From positions 124,001-188,000 of the forward strand of contig NZ_CP111108.1 in NCBI RefSeq assembly GCF_026314295.1: a stretch of 64,000 nucleotides of DNA, given 5' to 3'. The notes beneath the pieces are model-generated. The model saw only the letters and a program-made list of their open reading frames with translations. It ran no database searches and was not told where the DNA came from. Position 1 is the stretch's first letter. Every line of letters begins with the position of its first letter. This document shows positions 1-8,229 of this stretch, piece by piece. A program made the position numbers and the translations under genes. This DNA comes from Caproicibacterium sp. BJN0003. GTDB taxonomy: Bacteria > Bacillota > Clostridia > Oscillospirales > Acutalibacteraceae.

Positions 1-308
1 TTTTTGAGGTCAAAGATAAAGCTGAGATATTCGCGCACGGTCATATCCATATAGAGCGGGGGCATTTCCGGAAGATATCCAATCAGCGATTTTGCTTGGT
101 TGGGTTCGTCCAGAATATTATGACCGCCAATAAGAACCGTTCCGTCGGTTGCAGAAAGGTATCCGGTCAAAATATTCATGGTGGTGGATTTTCCTGCACC
201 ATTTGGACCTAAAAAGCCGACGACACCACTGCCTTCCACTGAAAAGGTGATATCGTCGAGGGCCGTAAAAAGGCCATATCGTTTGGAAAGGTGACTGACG
301 TTAATCAA
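1..308 (-). CDS. ABC transporter ATP-binding protein, N-terminal part (gene cut by window edge)
   Basis: The visible ~102 residues are the N-terminal part of an ABC ATPase. They contain a Walker A motif (GPNGAGKST) and the following Q-loop region (GYLPEMPPLYMDMTV), in the style of ATPases that pair with ABC-2 type permeases. Walker B and the signature motif lie beyond the window. The start is taken as TTG at 308 because AAGGAG sits about 11 nt upstream. A GTG at 320 in the same frame would touch that ribosome site and is less likely. The substrate is unknown; an exporter or a gliding/antibiotic-type ABC-2 system is an inference from subfamily resemblance only. Confidence 0.85.
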   Translation of the reverse strand, partial: MINVSHLSKRYGLFTALDDITFSVEGSGVVGFLGPNGAGKSTTMNILTGYLSATDGTVLIGGHNILDEPNQAKSLIGYLPEMPPLYMDMTVREYLSFIFDLK

Positions 309-435
309 TCTGGAATTCACTCCTTTTTGATGTGGGGAAGCTTTATAAAAGTTTCGGACACAGATTAGTTTCTATTATAAAAATACTATCTGAACATTAT
401 GTGAAGATTCCGTGATTCCTAAAGTTGGGTTTTGC

Positions 436-464
436 TTGACGGAAACAGTGTCACCGTTTAAAAT
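436..464 (+). promoter_or_regulatory. sigma-A promoter of the DUF1015 gene
   Basis: TTGACG (436-441) and TAAAAT (459-464) are separated by 17 bp, about 45 nt ahead of the DUF1015 start. The spacing and hexamers fit a housekeeping promoter. Confidence 0.7.
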
Positions 465-507
465 AGAGTGTATAAAAGTTCAAAAAACAGTAGGAGGGTT
501 ACAGTGT

Positions 508-1779
508 ATGGCAATTATCAAACCATTTCGAGCACTTCGCTATACAGATAAGGCAGGGGAAATTGCGGAATTAACCTGTCCACCTTATGATATCATCAGT
601 GAGGAGCAGCGAAAAGCCTATCTTGACGAAAATTCCAAAAATGTGATTCGTCTGGAACTGCCCAAAGGTGAAGATCCTTATGGAGAGGCCGGACGCACGC
701 TTGATACATGGCTCAAAGACGGCATCCTCCGCGAGGATACTCAGCCCGGAATTTATATTTATGAGGAAGAATTTAAAGCTTACGGTGAAACAAAGAAAAT
801 TAAGGGCCTGATTTGTCGGGTTAAGCTGATTGAATTTGATAAAGGCGTCATTTTACCGCATGAAGAGACGCTCAGCAAGGCAAAAGAGGATCGCTTCCAT
901 TTGATGAAGGCGACATATTGTAACTTTAGCCAAATTTATTCCCTTTATATGGATGAACAGCACAAAACGAAATCCAGAATCGATGCACTTTCTAAGGATA
1001 CACCGCGGTATGAATTTTCTGATGGAAACGTGACGCACCGGATGTGGATCGTCAATGATCCGGTGGCGATCGAGGCAATTTGCGACGATTTTTCTATGAG
1101 AAAACTCTATATTGCAGACGGTCATCACCGCTATGAAACAGCGCTTAATTTCCGTAACTGGTGCCGGGAGCAGGGTGTGATTTCACCGGAACCGGATTAT
1201 TGCATGATGATGCTGGTGGATATGGAGAATGAAGGCCTAGTCGTTTTCCCGACCCATCGTTTAATCCATGACCTTCCGAATTTTGATGAGAAAAAGCTTC
1301 TAAAGGACTGTGAGCAGGAATTTCGAGTGACCTCTTACGAAAGGACCGACAAAATTCAGGCAACGTTGACTGAGTGCTATCAAAAGGGCGAAAAAGCGTT
1401 TGCTTGCTACTGCGGCGGCGAAAGCTGGAATCTGCTTGTCTTAAAGGATCCTGCCGTGATGAAAACTTATCTGCCGGAAAAATCTAAGGCAAGTCAGGAG
1501 CTTGATGTTGCTGTGCTCCATACGATGATTCTTGAAAAGTATCTTGGAATCGACAAGGAAAATATGGCAAAGCAGATTAATCTATCTTATACTCGTGATC
1601 TGGATGAAGCACTCGAAAGTGTGCGGCAGAAAAAGAGCCAGTGTGCATTTTTGATGAATCCTACCCGTGTAACGGAGATTCGTGACGTAGCGGCTGCCGG
1701 AGAAAAAATGCCCCAAAAATCCACTTATTTTTATCCGAAGCTGATTACCGGCCTTGCGATGAACAAGATGGATTTCTAA
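508..1779 (+). CDS. DUF1015 family protein
   Basis: This 423-residue protein belongs to the DUF1015 family, recognised by the opening MAIIKPFRALRYT, the CPPYDIIS segment and the central IADGHHRYETAL motif. The family is widespread in Clostridia, but I know of no established biochemical function. The length is normal and no signal peptide or membrane segment is seen, so it should be cytosolic. The start at 508 is chosen because AGGAGG lies at 492-497; an in-frame start further upstream (412) lies before the promoter and has no ribosome site. It appears to be a single-gene transcript between its own promoter and a hairpin terminator. Confidence 0.88.
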   Translation: MAIIKPFRALRYTDKAGEIAELTCPPYDIISEEQRKAYLDENSKNVIRLELPKGEDPYGEAGRTLDTWLKDGILREDTQPGIYIYEEEFKAYGETKKIKGLICRVKLIEFDKGVILPHEETLSKAKEDRFHLMKATYCNFSQIYSLYMDEQHKTKSRIDALSKDTPRYEFSDGNVTHRMWIVNDPVAIEAICDDFSMRKLYIADGHHRYETALNFRNWCREQGVISPEPDYCMMMLVDMENEGLVVFPTHRLIHDLPNFDEKKLLKDCEQEFRVTSYERTDKIQATLTECYQKGEKAFACYCGGESWNLLVLKDPAVMKTYLPEKSKASQELDVAVLHTMILEKYLGIDKENMAKQINLSYTRDLDEALESVRQKKSQCAFLMNPTRVTEIRDVAAAGEKMPQKSTYFYPKLITGLAMNKMDF

Positions 1780-1806
1780 TCATGAAAAAATAAAAAGTCT
1801 CTAAAG

Positions 1807-1846
1807 AGCGTGTGTCGATTTTGGCACATGCTTTTTTATTTTTTAG
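1807..1846 (+). terminator. intrinsic terminator after DUF1015 gene
   Basis: AGCGTGTG (1807-1814) pairs with CACATGCT (1825-1832, one G-T), followed by a T-rich run. It overlaps the end of the convergent CYTH gene. Confidence 0.75.
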
Positions 1847-2340
1847 CCTTTGTCAGATGATTTTGAAGTCTCTTCCCAATAATCCGACATGGTAAATCCG
1901 GGGACTTCGGTGACCTCCCGCCCTAAAAATTCAGGCGGAATAAACGCATTTGCATCTTCTGTTGAAGAAAATTCTACTTCTGCATAGCAGAAAGAAGTTA
2001 GTTTCCCAGAATCGACTACGCTGTATTCTAGCTTTTTTCCATCGGGCAGCGCATAGACGGTGTAATCTTTTCTTACCATCTCACGGGAAAGAAGTCCACA
2101 GAGTTCGGTGAACTGCTGCTCTGTAAGATCAGTCTCCACTTCGGTACGGCATAAAGTGCCCTTTCCTTTAATGCAGAGCCGAAAGGTAGGAACGTTATTC
2201 GCAACTTGTTTTTTCCGAATGCGCACAGTCGGCTTTGTACAGAGATAGCCTTGGTAAACAACTGCTTGTTCCAAAATGGGAAGTCCCTGAGGTTTTTGTT
2301 CCATTAAAAATTTTCGCTCAATTTCCATTTTTTGTCTCAT
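1843..2340 (-). CDS. CYTH domain protein (triphosphate tunnel metalloenzyme family)
   Basis: A 165-residue CYTH-domain protein. The family's ExExK signature is seen as MEIERKFL near the N-terminus, and basic/acidic residues alternate along the predicted beta barrel (RIRKK, RLCIKGKG, EVETDL). CYTH proteins bind triphosphates; members are adenylate cyclases, thiamine triphosphatases or inorganic triphosphatases, and the sequence alone does not say which. The start at 2340 has AGGAAGAGG directly upstream; an alternative ATG at 2328 (MEIERK) fits the usual family N-terminus equally well. It is monocistronic and convergent with the DUF1015 gene. Confidence 0.82.
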   Translation of the reverse strand: MRQKMEIERKFLMEQKPQGLPILEQAVVYQGYLCTKPTVRIRKKQVANNVPTFRLCIKGKGTLCRTEVETDLTEQQFTELCGLLSREMVRKDYTVYALPDGKKLEYSVVDSGKLTSFCYAEVEFSSTEDANAFIPPEFLGREVTEVPGFTMSDYWEETSKSSDKG

Positions 2341-2465
2341 CCTCTTCCTTTTGATAAATCGATTATACACACCCCATCAAAAAGGTACAAGATTGTTTTA
2401 AAACTTCTAATTTTGAACAATTTTTAAATAAAAATGGAAAATAATATTAAGACAAAATTTTATGG

Positions 2466-2505
2466 TATAATTAAATAATACCATTTAATTTTTTTAAAAG
2501 GAGGA
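2466..2505 (+). promoter_or_regulatory. -10 box and ribosome site of the betaine importer operon
   Basis: TATAAT at 2466-2471 lies in very A/T-rich DNA, with AAGGAGGAG just before the ATG at 2512. I cannot identify a good -35 box, so the promoter may depend on an activator or an A-tract UP element. Confidence 0.5.
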
Positions 2506-2511
2506 GAAAAA

Positions 2512-4410
2512 ATGAAAAGAGTGCTGTCGGTACTGTTGACTGCCATTTTGGCTGTAGGAATTTGCGTACAATTTACTGGATGCGGCAATTCTTCCAGCAG
2601 CAAAGGAGAAATTAAATTTGCAGATGTTGGCTGGGACAGTGTCCGTTTTAACAATGCGGTCGCGGGTTTGATTGCGCAATCCGGGTATGGGTATACATGG
2701 TCGGAGACTTCCGGTTCTACACCGATTATGCATGAGGCACTCACAAAAGGTGAGATTGATGTGAACATGGAAGAGTGGACCGATAATATTCAAAGCTATG
2801 CGACTGATTTAAAAGCCGGTCTCTTTCAGGAGATGGGAACGAATTTTGATGATAATATTCAGGGGTTCTATGTGCCGCGCTATGTGATCGAAGGTGACGC
2901 CTCACGTGGGATCGAGCCTATGGCGCCGGATTTGAAAACGGTGCAGGACCTGAAAAAGTATGCGAGTCTTTTTAAAGACCCTGAAGACCCTTCTAAGGGC
3001 AGAATTTATGGGGCAATTCCCGGGTGGGAAGTAAATGAAATCATGAAGAAAAAGGTTTCATTTAATGGCCTTGATGCTATGTATAATTATTTTCAGCCCG
3101 GTTCGGATTCGGCACTTTCGGCAGCGTTTACTTCTGCTTATCAAAAAGGAGAGCCCATTGTCGGCTATTATTGGAGTCCCACATGGCTTTTGGGAAAGCT
3201 TGATATGGTGCTTTTGGGGGATGTTCCTTATACAGATGCTGCGAGCTATAAAGAGGGACGTACAGCTTGCCCATCCGTCGATGTAACGATTGCGACAAGC
3301 AATTTATTTGCAAACAATCCGAACAATGCAGACTACTGTTCTTTTTTAAAACGTTATCGTACTTCAAGTGCGCTGATTAACGAGGCACTTGCTTATATGC
3401 AGGACAACCCTGGTGTCAGCTATACGGATACTGCTAAATGGTTCTTAACGAAGCACCAGGATTTGGTTAATCAATGGGTACAAGATCCTGACAAAGCGGA
3501 AGCGGTAAAGGCTTCACTGGGGCTGACAGAAAAAAAGAAAAATTATTTTTTGCAGTTCCCATTTCAGCTTCCGATTGATGTTACCTCTTTTGATACTTCG
3601 GTTAAATCGTTTGCCTCGTCGGGCGCTGCTTTCTTTAATGCACAGAAGAACGGAATTAACAGTTTGATTTCTGCCATTTCTGGAATTCTTTCAATTATTC
3701 CATGGTGGCTGATGATGGCCTTGGTATTTGTTGCCGGCTGGAAAATGAACCATAAGATTCGTACCGGTGTTTTATATGCAGTCTTGCTCTCTGTGATTGG
3801 TATGATCGGATTATGGGATATGATGTATGAGACGCTTTCCATTGTAATTGCTTCTGTACTGATTTCACTTTTGCTGGGGTTGCCTATCGGAGTTTTAATT
3901 TCGGGCAGTGACCGTGCCAATCGAATTGTTCGGCCAATTCTGGATACGATGCAGACCATGCCTGTCTTCGTTTATTTGATTCCGGCAGTCCTGTTTTATG
4001 GATTGGGAAAAGCGCCGGCAGTTATTGCAACTTTGGTTTATGCGATTGTGCCGGTTATTAGACTCACTAGCCACGGAATTCGTCAGGTTGATCCTGAAGT
4101 GGTGGAGGCAGCAAAGTCATTTGGCTCTACCCGTATGCAGACTTTATGGAAAGTGCAGATCCCGCAGGCAATGCCAACCATTTTAACCGGTGTCAATCAG
4201 ACGCTGATGATGGCGATGTCTATGGTGGTCACTTGTTCTATGATCGGGGCTTCCGGACTTGGAATGGAAGTTTTGATCAGTGTCAACCGGATTGAGATTG
4301 GACGTGGCTTGTTGGCAGGCAGTGCGGTTGTTATCGTTGCAATTTTGATGGATCGCATGACGCAGGGAATACTCAAGAAAGGGGAGAAAAAGACAGATGG
4401 CAAACAATGA
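2512..4410 (+). CDS. glycine betaine/proline ABC transporter, fused substrate-binding protein and permease
   Basis: A 632-residue fusion that binds and imports compatible solutes such as glycine betaine for osmoprotection. Residues 1-24 form a lipoprotein signal (FTGC lipobox). About 33-340 is an OpuAC-like binding domain (FADVGWDSVRFNNAVAG, then EEWTDN). After a linker, roughly 390-625 is an OpuAB-type permease with several membrane helices and the EAA loop (VEAAKSFGSTRMQTLWK). The binding domain is N-terminal to the permease; in the well-known lactococcal OpuABC the order is reversed, although both orders occur in the family. The gene overlaps its ATPase partner by 14 bp, so the two are translationally coupled. 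The exact substrate is inferred from family. Confidence 0.9.
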   Translation: MKRVLSVLLTAILAVGICVQFTGCGNSSSSKGEIKFADVGWDSVRFNNAVAGLIAQSGYGYTWSETSGSTPIMHEALTKGEIDVNMEEWTDNIQSYATDLKAGLFQEMGTNFDDNIQGFYVPRYVIEGDASRGIEPMAPDLKTVQDLKKYASLFKDPEDPSKGRIYGAIPGWEVNEIMKKKVSFNGLDAMYNYFQPGSDSALSAAFTSAYQKGEPIVGYYWSPTWLLGKLDMVLLGDVPYTDAASYKEGRTACPSVDVTIATSNLFANNPNNADYCSFLKRYRTSSALINEALAYMQDNPGVSYTDTAKWFLTKHQDLVNQWVQDPDKAEAVKASLGLTEKKKNYFLQFPFQLPIDVTSFDTSVKSFASSGAAFFNAQKNGINSLISAISGILSIIPWWLMMALVFVAGWKMNHKIRTGVLYAVLLSVIGMIGLWDMMYETLSIVIASVLISLLLGLPIGVLISGSDRANRIVRPILDTMQTMPVFVYLIPAVLFYGLGKAPAVIATLVYAIVPVIRLTSHGIRQVDPEVVEAAKSFGSTRMQTLWKVQIPQAMPTILTGVNQTLMMAMSMVVTCSMIGASGLGMEVLISVNRIEIGRGLLAGSAVVIVAILMDRMTQGILKKGEKKTDGKQ

Positions 4411-5623
4411 TTTAATAATTCAGGAGAACCAGATGGAAGAATCCCCTCAAAGTGAGGATATTATTCGGGTTAGTCATCTAACGAAACTTTATGGAGCGAA
4501 TAAGCAGGAAGCTGCCAAGATGGCGGAAGCCGGCGCCGGAAAAAATGAAATTTTTGAAAAAACCGGTGTGACTATGGCTTTGTGGGATGTTAGCTTTTCA
4601 GTCAAGAAGAACAGCATCTTTGTAATTATTGGTCTGTCGGGTTCTGGAAAGTCTACACTTGTTAGGACGCTCAATATGCTGCATAAGCCCACTTCTGGAA
4701 AAGTGATTTTTGAAGATAGCAAAATTGGCGAGTTTGGGAAAAAGGATCTAATTAATTATCGTCGGGATAAAATTTCAATGGTATTTCAGAATTTTGGGCT
4801 GATGTCACACCGCGATGTAATGGGAAATGTCGCTTATGGACTGGAGGTAAAAGGCGTTTCTCGGGTGGAGCGGGAACGCAAAGCTGCCGAAATGATAGAG
4901 ATGGTTGGATTAAAGGGGTTGGAACATTCCTCTATCAATGATCTTTCCGGCGGCATGAAACAACGCGTGGGAATTGCCCGAGCACTTGCAAATGATCCGG
5001 AAGTTCTTCTGATGGACGAACCATTTTCCGCTTTGGACCCATTAGTTCGAAAAGATATGCAGTTTGAACTTTTATCGATTCAGCGCAAGCTTAAAAAGAC
5101 GGTTATTTTTATCACGCACGATATTGATGAAGCGTTTAAGCTTGGAGATCAAGTCGCCATTATGCGAGACGGGCGTCTGATTCAAATCGGAACACCGGAG
5201 GAAATGAGCGCTCATCCGGCAGATGACTATGTGCGTGAATTTATTGGCAGCGCCGATAAGACAAAGGTTCTTACGGTAAAGCATATCATGATGACTCCCT
5301 CTTGTGTTGTGCGGCTGAAGGACAGCCCGCAGTTTGCAATTCAGGAAATGAAAAGGAACGGGACTTCTACTGCGTATGTGGTTGATCATGAAATTAAATT
5401 GCAGGGGATCGTTAACATCGAGGGTGCAGTCAGAAGCAGCCGAGAGCGTCTTTCTCTTGCAGAGGTACAGCTTCATGATGTAGAGACGACAACACCGGAT
5501 ACTTTGATTAGCGATATTATGCCGGTAGCTGCTAAGGCAAAATATCCGCTTGCGGTTTTAGGCGAAGACGGAAGACTTTTGGGAATTGTAACAAAAGCTT
5601 CTGTGCTTTCTTCCATGTTGTAA
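4397..5623 (+). CDS. opuAA: glycine betaine/proline ABC transporter ATP-binding protein with CBS domains
   Basis: The 408-residue ATPase powers the fused betaine importer encoded just upstream. It has Walker A (GLSGSGKST), the signature LSGGMKQRVGIARAL, Walker B (VLLMDEPFSALD) and the His switch (ITHD). The C-terminal ~130 residues form a tandem CBS module, which in OpuA-type transporters senses ionic strength at the membrane surface. A ~20-residue insertion (EAAKMAEAGAGKNEIFEKTGV) between the first strand and Walker A is typical of the ProV/OpuAA group. The ATG lies inside the end of the upstream gene. The two-gene operon is followed by a long hairpin. Confidence 0.93.
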   Translation: MANNDLIIQENQMEESPQSEDIIRVSHLTKLYGANKQEAAKMAEAGAGKNEIFEKTGVTMALWDVSFSVKKNSIFVIIGLSGSGKSTLVRTLNMLHKPTSGKVIFEDSKIGEFGKKDLINYRRDKISMVFQNFGLMSHRDVMGNVAYGLEVKGVSRVERERKAAEMIEMVGLKGLEHSSINDLSGGMKQRVGIARALANDPEVLLMDEPFSALDPLVRKDMQFELLSIQRKLKKTVIFITHDIDEAFKLGDQVAIMRDGRLIQIGTPEEMSAHPADDYVREFIGSADKTKVLTVKHIMMTPSCVVRLKDSPQFAIQEMKRNGTSTAYVVDHEIKLQGIVNIEGAVRSSRERLSLAEVQLHDVETTTPDTLISDIMPVAAKAKYPLAVLGEDGRLLGIVTKASVLSSML

Positions 5624-5632
5624 AGAAGAGAA

Positions 5633-5680
5633 ACAAATCCCCCAATCGTAGAAAAATAAAACTACGGTTGGGGGATTTGT
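5633..5680. terminator. 19-bp stem hairpin between opuAA and the DtxR-type gene
   Basis: Bases 5633-5651 pair with 5662-5680 (19 bp, one G-T pair; core CCCCCAATCGTAG) around a 10-nt A-rich loop. No clean T-run follows on the plus strand, so termination is inferred from position between convergent genes. Confidence 0.6.
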
Positions 5681-5717
5681 GATGTTAAAAAGGAATATAA
5701 GGAAATTTAGCGAACCT

Positions 5718-6083
5718 TTATTTCTGCGAAAAATGTTCTTGTAGACGCGCAAAGGTTTCTTCACTGATATCATGTTCAATTCGGCAGGCATCGGCTGCGG
5801 CAACCTCTGGAGTTACGTCGATAGAGATCAAAAAATTTGTTAAAAAACGATGCCGCGCATAAATATTATCTGCAATTTTTTCACCGGAACTGGTCAGGGT
5901 AATCTGCCCGTCTTCTGCCATTGTCAAGTGACCTGCTTTTCGAAGAACTGAAACAGCTCTACAGACACTTGGCTTTGAAAAATTCATCTCTCGTGCAATA
6001 TCGACAGAGTGAACATTTCCGGTACGTTCCTGAAGAATCAGGATGGTTTCCAGATAGTTTTCTCCGGATTCCTGAATTTTCAT
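5718..6083 (-). CDS. DtxR/MntR-family metal-dependent transcriptional regulator
   Basis: A 121-residue metalloregulator with an N-terminal winged helix (about 8-70) and a short metal-binding dimerisation domain; there is no C-terminal SH3-like domain, as in MntR. It would repress metal-uptake genes when Mn(II) or Fe(II) is bound. The likely ligand pairs are visible: E in ENYLETI, H in RHRFL, and the CRIEHDIS segment. The latter carries Cys where B. subtilis MntR has Glu99, like the Cys of DtxR/IdeR, which hints at iron or mixed specificity (inference). The start at 6083 follows GGTGGGAG by about five bases; an upstream in-frame GTG has no room for a ribosome site. No metal transporter is adjacent. 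Confidence 0.85.
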   Translation of the reverse strand: MKIQESGENYLETILILQERTGNVHSVDIAREMNFSKPSVCRAVSVLRKAGHLTMAEDGQITLTSSGEKIADNIYARHRFLTNFLISIDVTPEVAAADACRIEHDISEETFARLQEHFSQK

Positions 6084-6100
6084 CTGTACTCCCACCTTTT

Positions 6101-6117
6101 TATAAAAAATTTTTATA
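6101..6117. promoter_or_regulatory. perfect palindrome upstream of DtxR-type gene
   Basis: TATAAAAAATTTTTATA is a 17-bp palindrome (central A) 17 bp ahead of the regulator's start. It may be an autoregulatory operator; A/T richness makes chance occurrence possible. Confidence 0.4.
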
Positions 6118-6150
6118 CTATTTTATCACACTTGAATGATTTTTACAAGT

Positions 6151-7215
6151 TCAACCAACTGAGGAAGATGACGTAGTAGTTTCTAAATTTTGAGCGGTTA
6201 TAATGGAATGCGGAATACGCACATACTGACCATCTGTAACCGGATAAGACTGGGAAGGATCGCCGTCGGCTGAAAGGATACAAGCCATTCCGACAATGGT
6301 TTCGGCCTGCGCGTCGGCGTCATTTTTAATGGTTCCGTAAAGAGACCCATCCCGAATGGCATCCAAAGCCGGTTCAATTGCATCAATTCCTACCACCAAA
6401 GGTCCGCCGTTTGAATACAAAAGATTTTTCTTCTTGAGTGCCTCGATTGCGCCCAACGCCATATCGTCATTATTGGAGATAACGACTTCAATCTGATCGC
6501 CTAAGCCACTGTCCAACCATTGCTGCATCTTAGAAGAAGCCTGATTGCGCTGCCAGTTTGCAGAGGCATTCGCAAGCTTTTCCATAGGGACACCGCCGTC
6601 TGTGATTGATTTTACAGAATACTCGGTTCTCAACACGGAATCCTGATGAACAGGTTCCCCTTCCAACATCACATACTGCAACTTTCCATCCCCATTTTTG
6701 TCAATGGAGGGGTTCCTTTTAAGCGCATCCAAAACCATTTGCCCCTGTAGCATGCCGGACTGTTTGGCATCAGTGCCTACATAATAGGCTTTATTCCACA
6801 TTTGCAGATCCTCTTGAACCGGTTCACGGTTAAAAAAGATAATCGGAATATTGGCACGCTGGGCTTTATCAATAATGACTGCCGAGACGGTGCGGTCTAC
6901 TTCGTTTACACAGATCACATTGTAGGCTTGATTAATGAAGTTATCAACCTGATCATTTTGAATAGACTGATTGTCTTTTCCATCCGCAATGGTAAGAATG
7001 ATTTTCTTTCCCAGAAGAGACTCCTGTTTTTTAGCATACTGTTCCATATTATCACAGAGTGAGGAAATAAAAGCGTCATCCATACGATAGGCAGCAATGC
7101 CGATTCGAATTGTTTCAATGGACTGAGATGATTTTTTGTTGTCTGAACAGCCGCAGATAGAGAGAAAAAGTCCGGTCACAATCAGTAAAGGAATGGTACG
7201 TTTCCAGAATCTCAT
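6151..7215 (-). CDS. MglB-like sugar-binding lipoprotein (regulatory operon)
   Basis: This 354-residue protein is a type I periplasmic-binding (ribose/galactose-binding) lipoprotein. Its lipobox is SICGC, and the mature part resembles galactose-binding protein, including a calcium-loop-like DKNGDGKLQY and the sugar-contact region SNNDDMALGAIEAL. It resembles the mglB product further right but lies last in an operon with a membrane-anchored binding protein, a histidine kinase and a response regulator. It could therefore feed ligand to the sensor rather than, or as well as, to the transporter (inference). The start at 7215 follows AAAGGAGG; the upstream in-frame codons lie before that site. Confidence 0.85.
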   Translation of the reverse strand: MRFWKRTIPLLIVTGLFLSICGCSDNKKSSQSIETIRIGIAAYRMDDAFISSLCDNMEQYAKKQESLLGKKIILTIADGKDNQSIQNDQVDNFINQAYNVICVNEVDRTVSAVIIDKAQRANIPIIFFNREPVQEDLQMWNKAYYVGTDAKQSGMLQGQMVLDALKRNPSIDKNGDGKLQYVMLEGEPVHQDSVLRTEYSVKSITDGGVPMEKLANASANWQRNQASSKMQQWLDSGLGDQIEVVISNNDDMALGAIEALKKKNLLYSNGGPLVVGIDAIEPALDAIRDGSLYGTIKNDADAQAETIVGMACILSADGDPSQSYPVTDGQYVRIPHSIITAQNLETTTSSSSVG

Positions 7216-7251
7216 AGTAGAAGCCTCCTTTTTCACGAGAATTAGTTGCAA

Positions 7252-8229
7252 TTATTGGGAGAATGGAAAGAGCAGACGTTGATTTTCTTTCGTATAGAGA
7301 TCCTCTCCGTTTACAATGGAATAATCAATGACGGTGTTCTGTAAAGATTGTTTATTTAGGATATTTACAGCTTTCTGTAGACCAAGATAGCCGATATTAA
7401 ATTCATTTTGAACGCCCAGAGCAGAAATAACATGATCTTCCAGATAGGAGACTACCTGACGAGTAGAGCCGACGCCAAAAATTTGTACAGAGGTAACGCC
7501 GGAGGGGGATAACTCTTGTTCTGCTTTGGCCACAAGCTCGGATGTGTCGCTGTCAAACGCAGCGACTTTGCTCACCGATGGTCCGTGCAAAAGGGTAAGC
7601 AGTTGATTATAAGCTTCAGTAGAATCTTCCGGAAGAGGCCATTCTACGAATGAAACGTTTTCTTCCTGCAGCTTTGATTTAGCCCCCTGATAACGTTCAG
7701 CGCAACTGGTCCTGGAAAGATTGCGACTTACAAGCGCAATCGGCTTTTCAGCTTTTGCCGGATCATTTAGCATTCGCTCGGATAATGTTTCTCCTAAAGC
7801 GGTATTATCACAGCGAATATAAGGAATATCATCAGCGCCTGCAATCTCGGAATCAATTGTAACAACGGGAACTGAACGGGCAGCTTTTCGAATTGGTTCC
7901 TCCAGGTCTTCCGAATTAACGGGGGCGATCACAATGGCGTCTGCGCCGTTTTCCACTTCACGTTCCAGCATCTGAATTTGTTCTTGCACATCATCTTCTT
8001 TGGAAAGATAAACCGGGGTGAGTTCTACTTTATAATCAGATGCCGCCTGCGTAATTCCCTGCTCCATTTTAGACCAAGTCTCTCCTTTTTTTCCGCCCGC
8101 AAGAAAAGAAATTTTTCGGATCTCCGGTTGGGACTGAGAAAAAGTAATGCCTTGGGAAATAATTGCGAGAAAGATCAGAAAAAAGATAAGAATGACTGAA
8201 AAGATAATGAGACTGCGATGCTTTTTCAA
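7252..8229 (-). CDS. membrane-anchored periplasmic sugar-binding sensor protein
   Basis: A 325-residue protein with one N-terminal membrane helix (about 7-27), no lipobox, and a type I periplasmic-binding domain (LacI/ribose-binding fold; GADAIVIAPVNSEDLEEPI, PVVTIDSEI). Its start overlaps the stop of the kinase gene by 4 bp. In Clostridium, the XylFII-LytS-YesN system uses an anchored binding protein of this type as the ligand sensor for a membrane kinase; the same arrangement is seen here. The role is therefore likely sugar sensing, not transport. The ligand cannot be read from the sequence; the neighbouring mgl genes suggest galactose or another hexose. Confidence 0.82.
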   Translation of the reverse strand: MKKHRSLIIFSVILIFFLIFLAIISQGITFSQSQPEIRKISFLAGGKKGETWSKMEQGITQAASDYKVELTPVYLSKEDDVQEQIQMLEREVENGADAIVIAPVNSEDLEEPIRKAARSVPVVTIDSEIAGADDIPYIRCDNTALGETLSERMLNDPAKAEKPIALVSRNLSRTSCAERYQGAKSKLQEENVSFVEWPLPEDSTEAYNQLLTLLHGPSVSKVAAFDSDTSELVAKAEQELSPSGVTSVQIFGVGSTRQVVSYLEDHVISALGVQNEFNIGYLGLQKAVNILNKQSLQNTVIDYSIVNGEDLYTKENQRLLFPFSQ

